The position numbers and the translations under genes are program-made. DNA of 23,990 nt from JBDTSW01 sp051004675 (lineage in GTDB: Bacteria > Actinomycetota > Thermoleophilia > Solirubrobacterales > 70-9), in the NCBI GenBank assembly GCA_051004675.1, contig JBPCKC010000031.1:1-23990 (forward strand). Reading direction: 5' to 3'. The notes below the pieces were generated by a model, which was not told the DNA's origin, did no database searches, and saw only the letters and a list, made by a program, of their open reading frames with translations. Shown here piece after piece: positions 1-7,292 of the stretch (position 1 is its first letter; each line of letters starts with the position of its first letter).

Positions 1-324
1 GACAAGGAGAGCGTCTACAAGCTCTGCGGAGAGTACCGGCGCGATGACGCCGACGGCGTGTCCCAGAAGTGCTTCATGGGGGTGATCGACCCGTTGACAC
101 CCGACGTGGAGACCCCGGAGCAGGTGAGGGATGACCTGGTCAAGGCCGCGAAGTACATTGGCGCGGAGAACCTCGGCGCCACCGACGACTGTGGATTCTC
201 GCCGTTCTCACGGGACGAGAAGCCGAAGCACGGCTCTCCGGACTTCGCCCGCGACGTGGCGATGCAGAAGATCTCGGCTCGGCTCGAGGGCACCCGGCTG
301 GCATCGGAGGAGCTCGGGATCTAG
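1..324 (+). CDS. Cobalamin-independent methionine synthase (MetE-like) family protein, C-terminal part
   Basis: The frame is open from the first base and stops at TAG 322-324, so only the last 107 residues are visible and the start lies outside the window. The pattern of a GVID segment, then TPDVETPEQV, then a predicted helix, then a DDCGF motif matches the C-terminal end of the UROD/MetE-like barrel. In that family the Cys of the D-C-G motif is one of the zinc ligands that activate the homocysteine thiol (family knowledge). Short stand-alone MetE-II type proteins of Actinobacteria end in the same way, with a segment resembling LASEELG. The likely reaction is methyl transfer to homocysteine or a related thiol; the substrate cannot be fixed from this fragment. 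It converges on the methyltransferase at 533-1348, with the repeat region between them. Confidence 0.75.
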   Translation, partial: DKESVYKLCGEYRRDDADGVSQKCFMGVIDPLTPDVETPEQVRDDLVKAAKYIGAENLGATDDCGFSPFSRDEKPKHGSPDFARDVAMQKISARLEGTRLASEELGI

Positions 325-368
325 GAGCCTGAACCCGAGTCCTGGTTCGGGGGGCGCACTCCCGGGCT

Positions 369-532
369 AACGCCAAGTGCGTTGAAAGGGTGAGGGGGGG
401 CTGTAGGGCAGGGAAAAGGCCGGGGGTTCGGGGCGAGAACCCGCCGGCCGCCAACGCCAAGTACGTCGAAACGGTCAGGGGAGGCTGTAGGGCAAGGAAA
501 CGCCGGGGGTCCGGGGGCGGGAGCCCCCGGCC
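369..532. repeat. Two tandem diverged copies of an ~84-bp palindrome-bearing repeat
   Basis: Copy 1 runs 369-452 and copy 2 runs 453-532. Both open with AACGCCAAGT, continue through a conserved GGCTGTAGGGCA core (near 400-411 and 483-494) and end in a GC-rich hairpin. In copy 1 GGGTTC (424-429) pairs with GAACCC (437-442), flanked by further GCCGG/CCGGC pairing. In copy 2 GCCGGGGG (502-509) pairs with CCCCCGGC (524-531). The copies differ by scattered substitutions, and the hairpin of copy 2 keeps pairing although its sequence differs. This fills most of the gap between two convergent genes. No coding frame here is convincing. It looks like a small intergenic REP/MITE-like element that may also terminate transcription. 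Confidence 0.7.
502..531 (-). terminator. Hairpin downstream of the methyltransferase gene, possible terminator
   Basis: An 8-bp GC stem (GCCGGGGG/CCCCCGGC) lies immediately beyond the methyltransferase stop codon at 533-535. Read on the minus strand it is followed by GTTTCCTT. The homologous hairpin of repeat copy 1 is followed on the same strand by CTTTTCCC. These T-containing tails suggest, but do not prove, termination of minus-strand transcripts; the T tracts are short. Confidence 0.4.
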
Positions 533-1348
533 TCATCCGGTCATCGCGCGAGCGATGACCCAACTGTGTGGTGCGCCCCGGCGCAGCACCAGGCTCTGGA
601 GCATCATCCCCGGCTGGCGGGGCGTGAGCTTGGCGTCCGGGTGCCGCCAGCCGGCGCCGTAGCGCATGAGGTAGGGCCTGCCCGCGGACTCCACCTGAAA
701 GCCCGCGGCCTCGACCATCCGCCTGCGGGCCGCCAGGTTGGGCAGGTACCAGAACGGCCGGTTCGGCCGCATCACGACCTCTGCGGCGGGCTCGCCCGGA
801 CGAAGGAGAGTCAGCGGGATCGAGATGGCGTCGTTGCTCATCAGCCGGGCATCGGGGCGCAGCACACCGCGTACGGCTGCCAGGGCGTCGACGGGGTTGC
901 GCAGATGCAGCAGGATCGTGCCGATGAAGGCGAAGTCGAAACGGCCGATCTGCTCCGGGGTGATGTCGTAGACCGAGATCAGCCGCCGCTCGACCTTCGA
1001 CCCGAGCGCGCGGTGGGCCACGGCAAATGCCTGGTTGCGCCGGTCCAGGTTCTCCCTGCTCTCGCCGTCGATCGCGGGGCGGGGAAGAGGGAAGTCGAGC
1101 AACTCGGGATCCTCGACGTCGATTCCCACGACCTCAGCCGCCCCTCGCCGCTCCATCTCGAATGCCCAGAAGCCGTCGCGCGTGCCCACGTCGAGGCAAC
1201 GCATGCCGGCAAGCGAGGCCGGCAACGGGATCCGGCGGGCGGTGTCCGTGAGGTCGTAGTCCCCCGGGGTCACGATGCCCCCCGGCAGCTCCATGCCGTG
1301 GTACCAGCGCGCGCCGGCCACATCGGCGGCAAGCTCCGGGTAACTCAC
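533..1348 (-). CDS. Class I SAM-dependent methyltransferase (CmoB/DUF1698-like)
   Basis: A 271-residue protein. I place the start at GTG 1348, which overlaps the aldehyde dehydrogenase stop by four bases (GTGA); upstream codons in this frame are only the shadow of that gene. The SAM-binding motif I is LDVGTRDGFWAFE (about 52-64), followed by the acidic end of strand 2 in GIDVED (about 75-80). A post-motif segment resembling FDFAFIGTILLHLRNPVDAL (138-157) is typical of small-molecule or tRNA-modifying methyltransferases of the CmoB/DUF1698 type. The N-terminal WYHGMELPGG..TPG.YD segment recurs in that group. The substrate cannot be told. The overlap implies translational coupling to the dehydrogenase. 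The last codons carry a perfect inverted repeat (539-560). Confidence 0.8.
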   Translation of the reverse strand: MSYPELAADVAGARWYHGMELPGGIVTPGDYDLTDTARRIPLPASLAGMRCLDVGTRDGFWAFEMERRGAAEVVGIDVEDPELLDFPLPRPAIDGESRENLDRRNQAFAVAHRALGSKVERRLISVYDITPEQIGRFDFAFIGTILLHLRNPVDALAAVRGVLRPDARLMSNDAISIPLTLLRPGEPAAEVVMRPNRPFWYLPNLAARRRMVEAAGFQVESAGRPYLMRYGAGWRHPDAKLTPRQPGMMLQSLVLRRGAPHSWVIARAMTG

Positions 1349-2916
1349 CGCTTGAAGGCGCCGCGGAGGGTCTTTCGTCCGAGCCTGGCCAGCGACGGAG
1401 CGCCACGCCTCAGCGCCCCCAGCCTCTCCGAGTCGCGGCCGTAGAGCGCGTGCGCGGCCGCGTGCATCGACTTCCCCAGCGACCCGTCGTAGGGGTGCCA
1501 CCAGAAGTTGCGGATCCGCGAGGGCTCCCACGAGAGCAGCTTGATGTTCACGCATTCGTAGAACCCGAACTTCGAGTGCGATCGCCCAAGACCCGAGTCC
1601 TTGACACCGCCCCAGGAACAGGAGCAGGCGCCGTGGGAGTACATGTGGTCGTTCACCCACACCATCCCCGCCTCGAGGCGCCGGGCGATCCGGTCGCCGC
1701 GCGCGCGGTCGAGGGTCCACACCGATGCCCCGAGCCCGAACTCGGAGTCGTTTGCCAGCGCGATGGCCTCATCCTCCGAGTCGACGGTCACCACGGGTAT
1801 GACGGGACCGAAGATCTCCTCGCGCATGATGCGCATGTCGTGCGTGACGTTGGTGAGCACGGCCGGTGCGAAGAGGTCAGGGCGCGCGGAGGAGGAGGCC
1901 AAGGGCCCGCCACAGCGCAGCTCGGCGCCGCTCGCAACGGCATCGTCCAGGAGCTCGCCCACGAGCTCGAACTGCTCGCGCGAGACCATCGGGCCGACCT
2001 CGGTCCGCGGATCGAGCGGGTCCCCCACCCGCAGGGCGCCCGCGCCCCGGACCAGCTCCTCGGTGAACCGCTCGGCCACGTTTCGCATCACGTAGACCCT
2101 CTCGATACCGGAGCAGGTCTGCCCCGCGTTCGCGAAGCCGCCCCAGAGCGCGCCCGACACGGCGTTCGGGAGGTTGGCATCCGAGAGGACCAGCATCGGA
2201 TCCTTTCCACCCAGCTCGAGCACGGACCCCTTCATCCGCTCGGCGCACGCCACGCCGACCCGGCGGCCGACCTCCACCGACCCGGTGAAGAAGATCTTCG
2301 AGGCGCTCGACTCCACGAGCGCCTGCCCGACCGCCCCGCCGCCGTGCACCGTGCGCACGAGACCCTCGGGTAGGCCCGCCCTCTCGAAGACCTCCTGTAT
2401 GCGCGCACCGATCAGCGGCGTGAGCGACGCCGGCTTGAGCACCACGCCGTTGCCGCACATGAGCGCGATCGCCACCTCGCCGAACGGGATCGACCAGGGG
2501 TAGTTCCAGGGTGCGATCACCGCGACGACACCGAGCGGCTCGTAGACGAACTTCGACTGCTTCGTCGCGAACAGCGCCTGGCGCATCGGGATCTGCTCGT
2601 CGGCCAACAGCTTGGGCCCGTTGCCCGCGCACCAGTTGAGCCCGTCGATCGTGGGCACGACCTCCATCGTGTAGCTCTCGGTGATCGGCTTGCCCTGCTC
2701 CGCGGTGAGGAGCTGCGCCACGTCGTCGAGCTCCTCGACGAGCACGTCGGCCGCCCGGCGCATGTAGCGCGCGCGGTCGACCAGCGAGAGCTGTGCCCAG
2801 AACGGCTGGACCTCCGCGACCTCGGCGACGACGGCGTCGACCTCGCCGGGCTCGATCGTCTCGACCGTACCCACGAGCGCGCCGGTGGCCGGGTTGAAGG
2901 ATTCGAGCTGCCCCAT
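1345..2916 (-). CDS. NAD(P)-dependent aldehyde dehydrogenase with C-terminal extension
   Basis: A 523-residue ALDH-superfamily enzyme oxidising an aldehyde to the carboxylate. Visible active-site parts are the PWNYP loop with Asn138, Lys161 of the cofactor-binding VLKPAS segment, Glu234 in LELGGKDP and the nucleophile Cys268 in NAGQTCSG. The usual glycine motif FTGSVEVGR lies near 210-218. Beyond the normal end of the fold there is a roughly 55-residue basic tail (about 468-523) starting with a WWHPYD motif; similar tails occur in fatty- or aryl-aldehyde dehydrogenases, so a hydrophobic aldehyde is plausible but not shown. I chose ATG 2916 because FNPATG, the normal ALDH start region, follows at once and a TAGAAT hexamer sits 8 nt upstream; a longer frame reaching 2991 is less likely. 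It is first in a two-gene unit with the methyltransferase. Confidence 0.9.
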   Translation of the reverse strand: MGQLESFNPATGALVGTVETIEPGEVDAVVAEVAEVQPFWAQLSLVDRARYMRRAADVLVEELDDVAQLLTAEQGKPITESYTMEVVPTIDGLNWCAGNGPKLLADEQIPMRQALFATKQSKFVYEPLGVVAVIAPWNYPWSIPFGEVAIALMCGNGVVLKPASLTPLIGARIQEVFERAGLPEGLVRTVHGGGAVGQALVESSASKIFFTGSVEVGRRVGVACAERMKGSVLELGGKDPMLVLSDANLPNAVSGALWGGFANAGQTCSGIERVYVMRNVAERFTEELVRGAGALRVGDPLDPRTEVGPMVSREQFELVGELLDDAVASGAELRCGGPLASSSARPDLFAPAVLTNVTHDMRIMREEIFGPVIPVVTVDSEDEAIALANDSEFGLGASVWTLDRARGDRIARRLEAGMVWVNDHMYSHGACSCSWGGVKDSGLGRSHSKFGFYECVNIKLLSWEPSRIRNFWWHPYDGSLGKSMHAAAHALYGRDSERLGALRRGAPSLARLGRKTLRGAFKR

Positions 2917-2924
2917 CGCGACCG

Positions 2925-2930
2925 ATTCTA
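2925..2930 (-). promoter_or_regulatory. Probable -10 element of the aldehyde dehydrogenase gene
   Basis: TAGAAT on the minus strand lies 8 nt before ATG 2916, with no purine-rich ribosome-binding site between. Transcription would start at or next to the start codon, giving a leaderless mRNA. No clear -35 is seen. Confidence 0.55.
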
Positions 2931-3002
2931 CGGGGGCGAAGCAAACCGGGTTGTCGCATTTGACCACCGCGCGGGTGGCCAAGCGCAACAACTCAAGGGC
3001 GC

Positions 3003-3008
3003 TAGCCT
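3003..3008 (+). promoter_or_regulatory. Probable -10 element of the esterase gene
   Basis: TAGCCT lies 9 nt before ATG 3018, and the spacer contains no convincing Shine-Dalgarno. The 101-bp gap 2917-3017 thus holds divergent promoters for the dehydrogenase and the esterase. No clear -35 hexamer was found. Confidence 0.5.
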
Positions 3009-3017
3009 CGCGGGGCG

Positions 3018-3677
3018 ATGGCGCTCGACGATCTGGCCTACCGCTACCGGCCCGCGACGGCGGAGCCCGACGGCGCGCTGGTGCTGCTGCACGGCCGCGG
3101 CCTCGACGAGAACGACCTCTTCCCGCTGCTCGACCTGCTCGATCCGCGGCAACGGCTGGCCGCCTTCACCCCGCGGGCGCCGCTGCAACCGCCCGGGCAT
3201 ACGGGCAACCACTGGTACGTCGTGGAGCGGGTGGGCTACCCCGACCCCTCGACCTTCGCCCAGACCTGCGAGGCGCTCGGCTCGTGGCTCGGGGACGTCG
3301 CCGACGAGACGGGAGTCCCGCCGGAGCGCACGATCCTCGGGGGCTTCTCCCAGGGCGGCGTGATGTCGTACGCGATGGGGCTCGGGCCCGGGTGGCCGCG
3401 ACCCGCCGCCATCCTCGCCCTGTCCTGCTTCATCCCCACGGTCGAGGGCTGGGAGGCCGATCTCACCGGCCGAGAGGACCTGCCGGTCTACCACTCCCAC
3501 GGCGCCGCGGACCCGATCATCGGCGTCGAGCGCGGGCGGGCGGCGGCGGAGCTCCTCCAGGGACGGGTGGACCTCACCTACCGGGAGCATCCCGGCGGCC
3601 ACACGATCGACCCTCGGGCCTTCGCCGAGATCGAGGGCATTCTCAGCGGCAGCCTCGGCCTCTCGCCGAGCGGGTGA
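3018..3677 (+). CDS. Alpha/beta-hydrolase, phospholipase/carboxylesterase family
   Basis: A 219-residue serine hydrolase. The nucleophile elbow is GFSQGG with Ser111; Asp165 in HGAADPII and His195 in HPGGHTI complete the triad. The oxyanion-hole region is the early LLHGRGLDEND segment (about 23-33), which together with GFSQGG marks the carboxylesterase/YpfH/acyl-protein-thioesterase branch. It has no signal peptide, so it is probably cytoplasmic and acts on small carboxylic esters or thioesters; the true substrate is unknown. ATG 3018 is supported by the -10-like hexamer 9 nt upstream. Its TGA (3675-3677) directly abuts the complementary stop codon of rarA. Confidence 0.88.
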   Translation: MALDDLAYRYRPATAEPDGALVLLHGRGLDENDLFPLLDLLDPRQRLAAFTPRAPLQPPGHTGNHWYVVERVGYPDPSTFAQTCEALGSWLGDVADETGVPPERTILGGFSQGGVMSYAMGLGPGWPRPAAILALSCFIPTVEGWEADLTGREDLPVYHSHGAADPIIGVERGRAAAELLQGRVDLTYREHPGGHTIDPRAFAEIEGILSGSLGLSPSG

Positions 3678-5021
3678 TCAGCCGGCGCCGCTGAGGCGCC
3701 CGCGGATCTCCTCCAGGCGGCGGGCGAGCTCCGCCTCCCAGCCACGGTCGGTCGCCTGGAAGAAGCGCTCCCCCTGGACCGCCTCGGGCAGGAGCGGCTG
3801 ACCGGCCACTGCGTCGGGCGCGTCGTGCGAGTAGACGTAGCCCTTGCCACGGCCGAGCTGCTTGGCGCCGGGGTAGTGGGCACCCCGGAGGTAGTCGGGG
3901 GGGAGCTTGGCACCGTGCTCGCGGATGTGAGCCGCGGCGGCGCGCAACCCCACATAAGAGGCGTTCGACTTCGGCGCCAGCGCGAGGTAAACGGCGGCAT
4001 GCGCGAGGTTCAGCTCGCACTCGGGCAGGCCAACCCGGTCCACGGCCTGGCCTGCCGCCGTGGCCACGACGAGCGCCATCGGATCGGCGTTGCCGACGTC
4101 CTCGGAGGCGAGGATCACCATCCGCCGCGCGATGAAGCGCGGGTCCTCCCCGCCCTCGAGCATCGCCGCGAGGTAGTACAGCGAGGCATCGGGATCGGAG
4201 CCGCGCGTGGCCTTGATCCAGGCCGAGATGTAGTCGTAGTGCTGGTCGCCTCCCTTGTCGAAGCGCACCGCCTTGCGCTGAAGCGCGTCCTCGGCCGCGG
4301 CCAGGTCGATGCGCCCGCCGGCGACACGGGCCGCCTCGGCCGCGCGCTCGAGCGCGCCGAGCGCGATTCGCGCGTCGCCCCCGCAGCGGCCCGCGAGCAG
4401 CTCGATCGCATCGTCGTCGATGTCGGGAGGATCGGCGAGGCCGCGTGCGGGGTCGGCGAGCGCCCGCCGCACCAGCGCCGCGATGTCCTCGGCCCCCAGC
4501 GCCTTCAGCTCATAGATCTGGGCTCGGCTGAGGAGCGCCGAGTTGACCTCGAAGTAGGGGTTCTCCGTGGTCGCCCCGATCAGCGTGAGGAGCCCCTCCT
4601 CCACCGCCGGCAGCAGCGCGTCCTGCTGGGCCTTGTTGAAGCGGTGGATCTCGTCGAGGAAGAAGATCGTGGGGCGGTTGGAGGCTCGGCGGCGCTCCCG
4701 CGCCCGCTCGATCACCGCGCGGACCTCCGCCCTCCCCGCGTTGACCGCCGACTCCTCCTCGAACGCACCCTGCGCGGCGGTGGCGACGATTCGCGCCAGC
4801 GTCGTCTTGCCGGTCCCCGGCGGGCCGTAGAGGATCGCCGAGTGCGGCTTGCCGGACTCGATCGCGACCCGAAGCGGCGAGTCCACGCGCATCAGCTCGT
4901 CCTGGCCGACCACCTCGTCGAGCGAACAAGGGCGCATACGCACCGCCAGCGGCGCATCGGCCGCCGGAACGCCGGCCCGGCCCCCGGCCTCGTCCTCGCC
5001 GCTGTCGAAGAGCCGCTCCAC
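3678..5021 (-). CDS. rarA: Replication-associated recombination protein A (RarA/MgsA AAA+ ATPase)
   Basis: A 447-residue AAA+ ATPase acting at stalled replication forks, related to clamp-loader subunits. From GTG 5021 the order is an RMRP.SLDEVVGQ N-terminal box, Walker A GPPGTGKT (66-73), Walker B FFLDEIHRFNK (DEIH 123-126), sensor 1 GATTEN (149-154), then the RarA-specific C-terminal domain with segments such as AVRFDKGGDQHYD and ASEDVGNADP. The start is uncertain: GTG 5021 stands 7 nt after a CATACT hexamer, while ATG 5042 further upstream would add seven residues and overlap the divergent peptidase ATG (5041). I prefer 5021. The gene is convergent with the esterase without any spacer. Confidence 0.93.
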   Translation of the reverse strand: MERLFDSGEDEAGGRAGVPAADAPLAVRMRPCSLDEVVGQDELMRVDSPLRVAIESGKPHSAILYGPPGTGKTTLARIVATAAQGAFEEESAVNAGRAEVRAVIERARERRRASNRPTIFFLDEIHRFNKAQQDALLPAVEEGLLTLIGATTENPYFEVNSALLSRAQIYELKALGAEDIAALVRRALADPARGLADPPDIDDDAIELLAGRCGGDARIALGALERAAEAARVAGGRIDLAAAEDALQRKAVRFDKGGDQHYDYISAWIKATRGSDPDASLYYLAAMLEGGEDPRFIARRMVILASEDVGNADPMALVVATAAGQAVDRVGLPECELNLAHAAVYLALAPKSNASYVGLRAAAAHIREHGAKLPPDYLRGAHYPGAKQLGRGKGYVYSHDAPDAVAGQPLLPEAVQGERFFQATDRGWEAELARRLEEIRGRLSGAG

Positions 5022-5027
5022 CACTGT

Positions 5028-5034
5028 CAGTATG
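5028..5034. promoter_or_regulatory. Shared, symmetric -10 region for rarA (minus) and M20 peptidase (plus)
   Basis: The heptamer CAGTATG reads CAGTAT on the plus strand (5028-5033), 7 nt before ATG 5041. On the minus strand it reads CATACT (5034-5029), 7 nt before GTG 5021. The two candidate starts are therefore symmetric around base 5031. No Shine-Dalgarno is present for either gene. Confidence 0.5.
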
Positions 5035-5040
5035 TCCTGC

Positions 5041-6390
5041 ATGGAGGAGGCGACGACGGAGGTCGAGACCCGGCTCGGGAAGGAGGCTGTCGACCTGCTG
5101 TGCGAGCTGCTTCGGCTGGACACCTCGAACCCACCGAACAAGGAGCTTCCGGTTCAAGAGCTGCTGGCCGAGCGCCTGGGCGACGCCGGCTTCGAGTGCG
5201 AGCTGCTCCACGCCGAGGATCCCGAGCGCCCCAACCTGCTGGCCCGCCTGCGCGGCGAGGGCGAGGGGCCGACCCTGTGCCTGCTGGGCCACGCCGACAC
5301 GGTTCCCGCCGACGCCTCCGAGTGGAGCTTCTCCCCGTGGGCCGGCGACGTGGTGGACGGCGAGGTGCGCGGCCGCGGCGCTCAGGACATGAAGGACCAG
5401 GTCGCGGCCGAGGCCGCGGCCTGCATCGCGCTGGCTCGCGAGGGCTGGCGCCCGCGGGGGGAGTTGCTCTTCGTGTGCACGGCCGACGAGGAGGCCGGGG
5501 CGATCCTGGGCGCGAAGTGGCTTTGCGAGGAGCACCCCGAGAAGGTCCGCGCCGACCTCGTCATCAACGAGGGGGGCGGGCCGTGCTTCGAGATCGACGG
5601 CCGCCGCCTGTACACGCTCTGCGTGGGCGAGAAGGGAGTGCGGCGCTTTCACCTGCGCACCCACGGCAAGGCGGGGCACGCCTCGGTCCCGTCGCTGGGC
5701 GACAACGCGCTGCTGAAGCTCGAGCCGCTGCTGGCGAGCCTGCGCTCGCAACCGGCGCCCGAGCCGACCGAGGCGGGGATCGCCTTCCTGTCGGGCGTTC
5801 TCGAGCGCGACCTGGCGGGAGCCGGGCCGGAGGACCTGGCCGCGGCGCTCGGCGAGGTGCGCGAGCGCGCGCCACTGCTGGCCGCCTACCTCGCCGAGCC
5901 GATGCTGGGCGTGACGCTCGTCCCGACGATGGTCTCCGCGTCGGTCAAGGACAACGTCATCCCCGGTAGCGCCGAGATGCTGGTGGACTGCCGCGTCCCG
6001 CCCGGCCTCGGCGAGGACGACGTCCGCGAGCGGCTGGAGGCGTTCTTCGGCGACGCGATCGACGGCGTCGACCTCGAGTTCACGGAGCACGTGACCGGCA
6101 ACGCGTCGCCAGCCGCCTCCCCGCTCGCCGACTCGATCACCGAGTGGGTCGCCGCGAACGACCCCGGGGCGGGCGTGGTGCCGATCGTGATGCCGGGATT
6201 CTCCGACAGTCACTGGTGGCGCAAGGCCTTCGGCGCGGAGACGACGGTCTACGGTTTCTCGCCCCAGCGCGACATGACGCTGTTCGAGGCCGCCCCCCTG
6301 GTGCACTCGGCCGACGAGCGCGTGAAGGCCAGCGACGTCGAGTTCGCCGCACGGTTCTTCGAGGACATCGCTCGGGAGACTCTCGGGTGA
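5041..6390 (+). CDS. M20/M25/M40 family zinc metallopeptidase (ArgE/DapE/CPG2-like)
   Basis: A 449-residue two-domain metallohydrolase removing acyl or amino-acid groups from small peptides or N-acyl amino acids. Metal-site residues are visible in order: His84 and Asp86 in GHADTVP, Asp116 in GRGAQDMK, the general-base pair Glu150-Glu151 in DEEAG, Glu177 in INEGGG, and the last His422 in LVHSADE. The inserted dimerisation domain begins near GKAGHASVP. No signal peptide, so probably cytoplasmic. ATG 5041 is chosen because the family's N-terminal helix follows directly and a -10-like CAGTAT precedes it by 7 nt; frame upstream of this overlaps rarA. It overlaps the next gene by four bases. Exact substrate unknown. 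Confidence 0.9.
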   Translation: MEEATTEVETRLGKEAVDLLCELLRLDTSNPPNKELPVQELLAERLGDAGFECELLHAEDPERPNLLARLRGEGEGPTLCLLGHADTVPADASEWSFSPWAGDVVDGEVRGRGAQDMKDQVAAEAAACIALAREGWRPRGELLFVCTADEEAGAILGAKWLCEEHPEKVRADLVINEGGGPCFEIDGRRLYTLCVGEKGVRRFHLRTHGKAGHASVPSLGDNALLKLEPLLASLRSQPAPEPTEAGIAFLSGVLERDLAGAGPEDLAAALGEVRERAPLLAAYLAEPMLGVTLVPTMVSASVKDNVIPGSAEMLVDCRVPPGLGEDDVRERLEAFFGDAIDGVDLEFTEHVTGNASPAASPLADSITEWVAANDPGAGVVPIVMPGFSDSHWWRKAFGAETTVYGFSPQRDMTLFEAAPLVHSADERVKASDVEFAARFFEDIARETLG

Positions 6391-7259
6391 GCGAGAACGG
6401 AGGCGAGCCCCAGGCCGAGCGGCCGGAGCCCCTGCGACTCGGCGGGATGGCGCTGCGCAACGGCCTGCTGATCCACGGCCCCACGTCCTGGGCCGCGGCG
6501 GCGCGGGCCCCCGACGGGTCGATCGAGGTCGCCTCGGGCCCGAAGCCCACCTTCGGCCAGGGGCGGCTGGGGAAGGTCCCGCTCCTGCGCGGGCCGCTGC
6601 GCCTCGCCGAGGCGATGGCCGTCGTGCCGATCGCGCGCTCGCGCGTGCGCAGCGCGCGGCTGCCGCTGGAGGACAGGCGCGTGCTCGCCGCCGCGGTCGC
6701 GACGGCGGCGGCCAGCGGCGTGGTTCGCCGGTTCCGCGCGGGCAACGACACGGCGCGCGGGGCTACGGCGCGCGAGGCGATGGTCTCGCTGCTGGGGATC
6801 GTGCCGGCGATGGCCGCGCTGCGCGACCACGACCTCGCCGCCTACCACGGCGTCGAGCACAAGGCGATCGGCGCCTACGAGAAGGGCTCGCTGGATCCCA
6901 ACGACGCGCCCAAGGAGCACGAGCGCTGCGGCTCGAACCTGATCGGCCCGATGCTGGCGTTCTCCGTCGCGGGCCAGGTCGCCGCCGAGCGGCTGATCGA
7001 GCGGCCCGGCCCGGTGACCCGAGCGGCGGCCGGAACCGGCGCGGTCTCGGCCGCCGTGGAGGTGTTCGCATACGCGGAGCGCAACCCAACATCGCCCGTC
7101 GGCCGGGCCGTTCACGCCCTCGGACACGAGATCCAGCGGGTGCTCTCCACGCGCGAGCCGACCGACGAGCAGATCGAGGTCGGCGTCGCCGCATTGGCGG
7201 CGGTGCTTCGGGAGGAAAACGGACTGCAGGAGCCCGGCGATGGTGCCGATAGCGTCTAG
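6387..7259 (+). CDS. DUF1385 (YqhQ-like) family protein
   Basis: A 290-residue protein starting at GTG 6387, which overlaps the peptidase stop (GTGA). The N-terminal GGMALRNGLLIHGP segment corresponds to the family's GGQAVxEGVMMRGP. The central HGVEHKAIGAYE box (His154, Glu157, His158) and the later EHERCGSN segment (His178, Cys181) are the hallmark histidines and cysteine, thought in the family to bind a metal. Alanine- and valine-rich stretches near 99-112 and 187-200 may be membrane-associated. The biochemical function of DUF1385 is not established to my knowledge. Position between an M20 peptidase and FtsH suggests co-transcription, not a known pathway. Confidence 0.82.
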   Translation: MSENGGEPQAERPEPLRLGGMALRNGLLIHGPTSWAAAARAPDGSIEVASGPKPTFGQGRLGKVPLLRGPLRLAEAMAVVPIARSRVRSARLPLEDRRVLAAAVATAAASGVVRRFRAGNDTARGATAREAMVSLLGIVPAMAALRDHDLAAYHGVEHKAIGAYEKGSLDPNDAPKEHERCGSNLIGPMLAFSVAGQVAAERLIERPGPVTRAAAGTGAVSAAVEVFAYAERNPTSPVGRAVHALGHEIQRVLSTREPTDEQIEVGVAALAAVLREENGLQEPGDGADSV

Positions 7260-7292
7260 GCAGGCCCCCGCGCCTGAGGGGTCGCCATCCCA

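Noticed and set aside
321..662. Short overlapping open frames through the repeat region on both strands
   Set aside because: They translate the two repeat copies into near-identical low-complexity peptides, which reflects DNA repetition rather than a protein.
3825..5969. A 714-codon open frame on the plus strand opposite rarA and across the M20 peptidase
   Set aside because: Arg/Gly/Ala-rich without domain motifs; it is the antisense and out-of-frame reading of two well-supported genes, as expected at this GC content.
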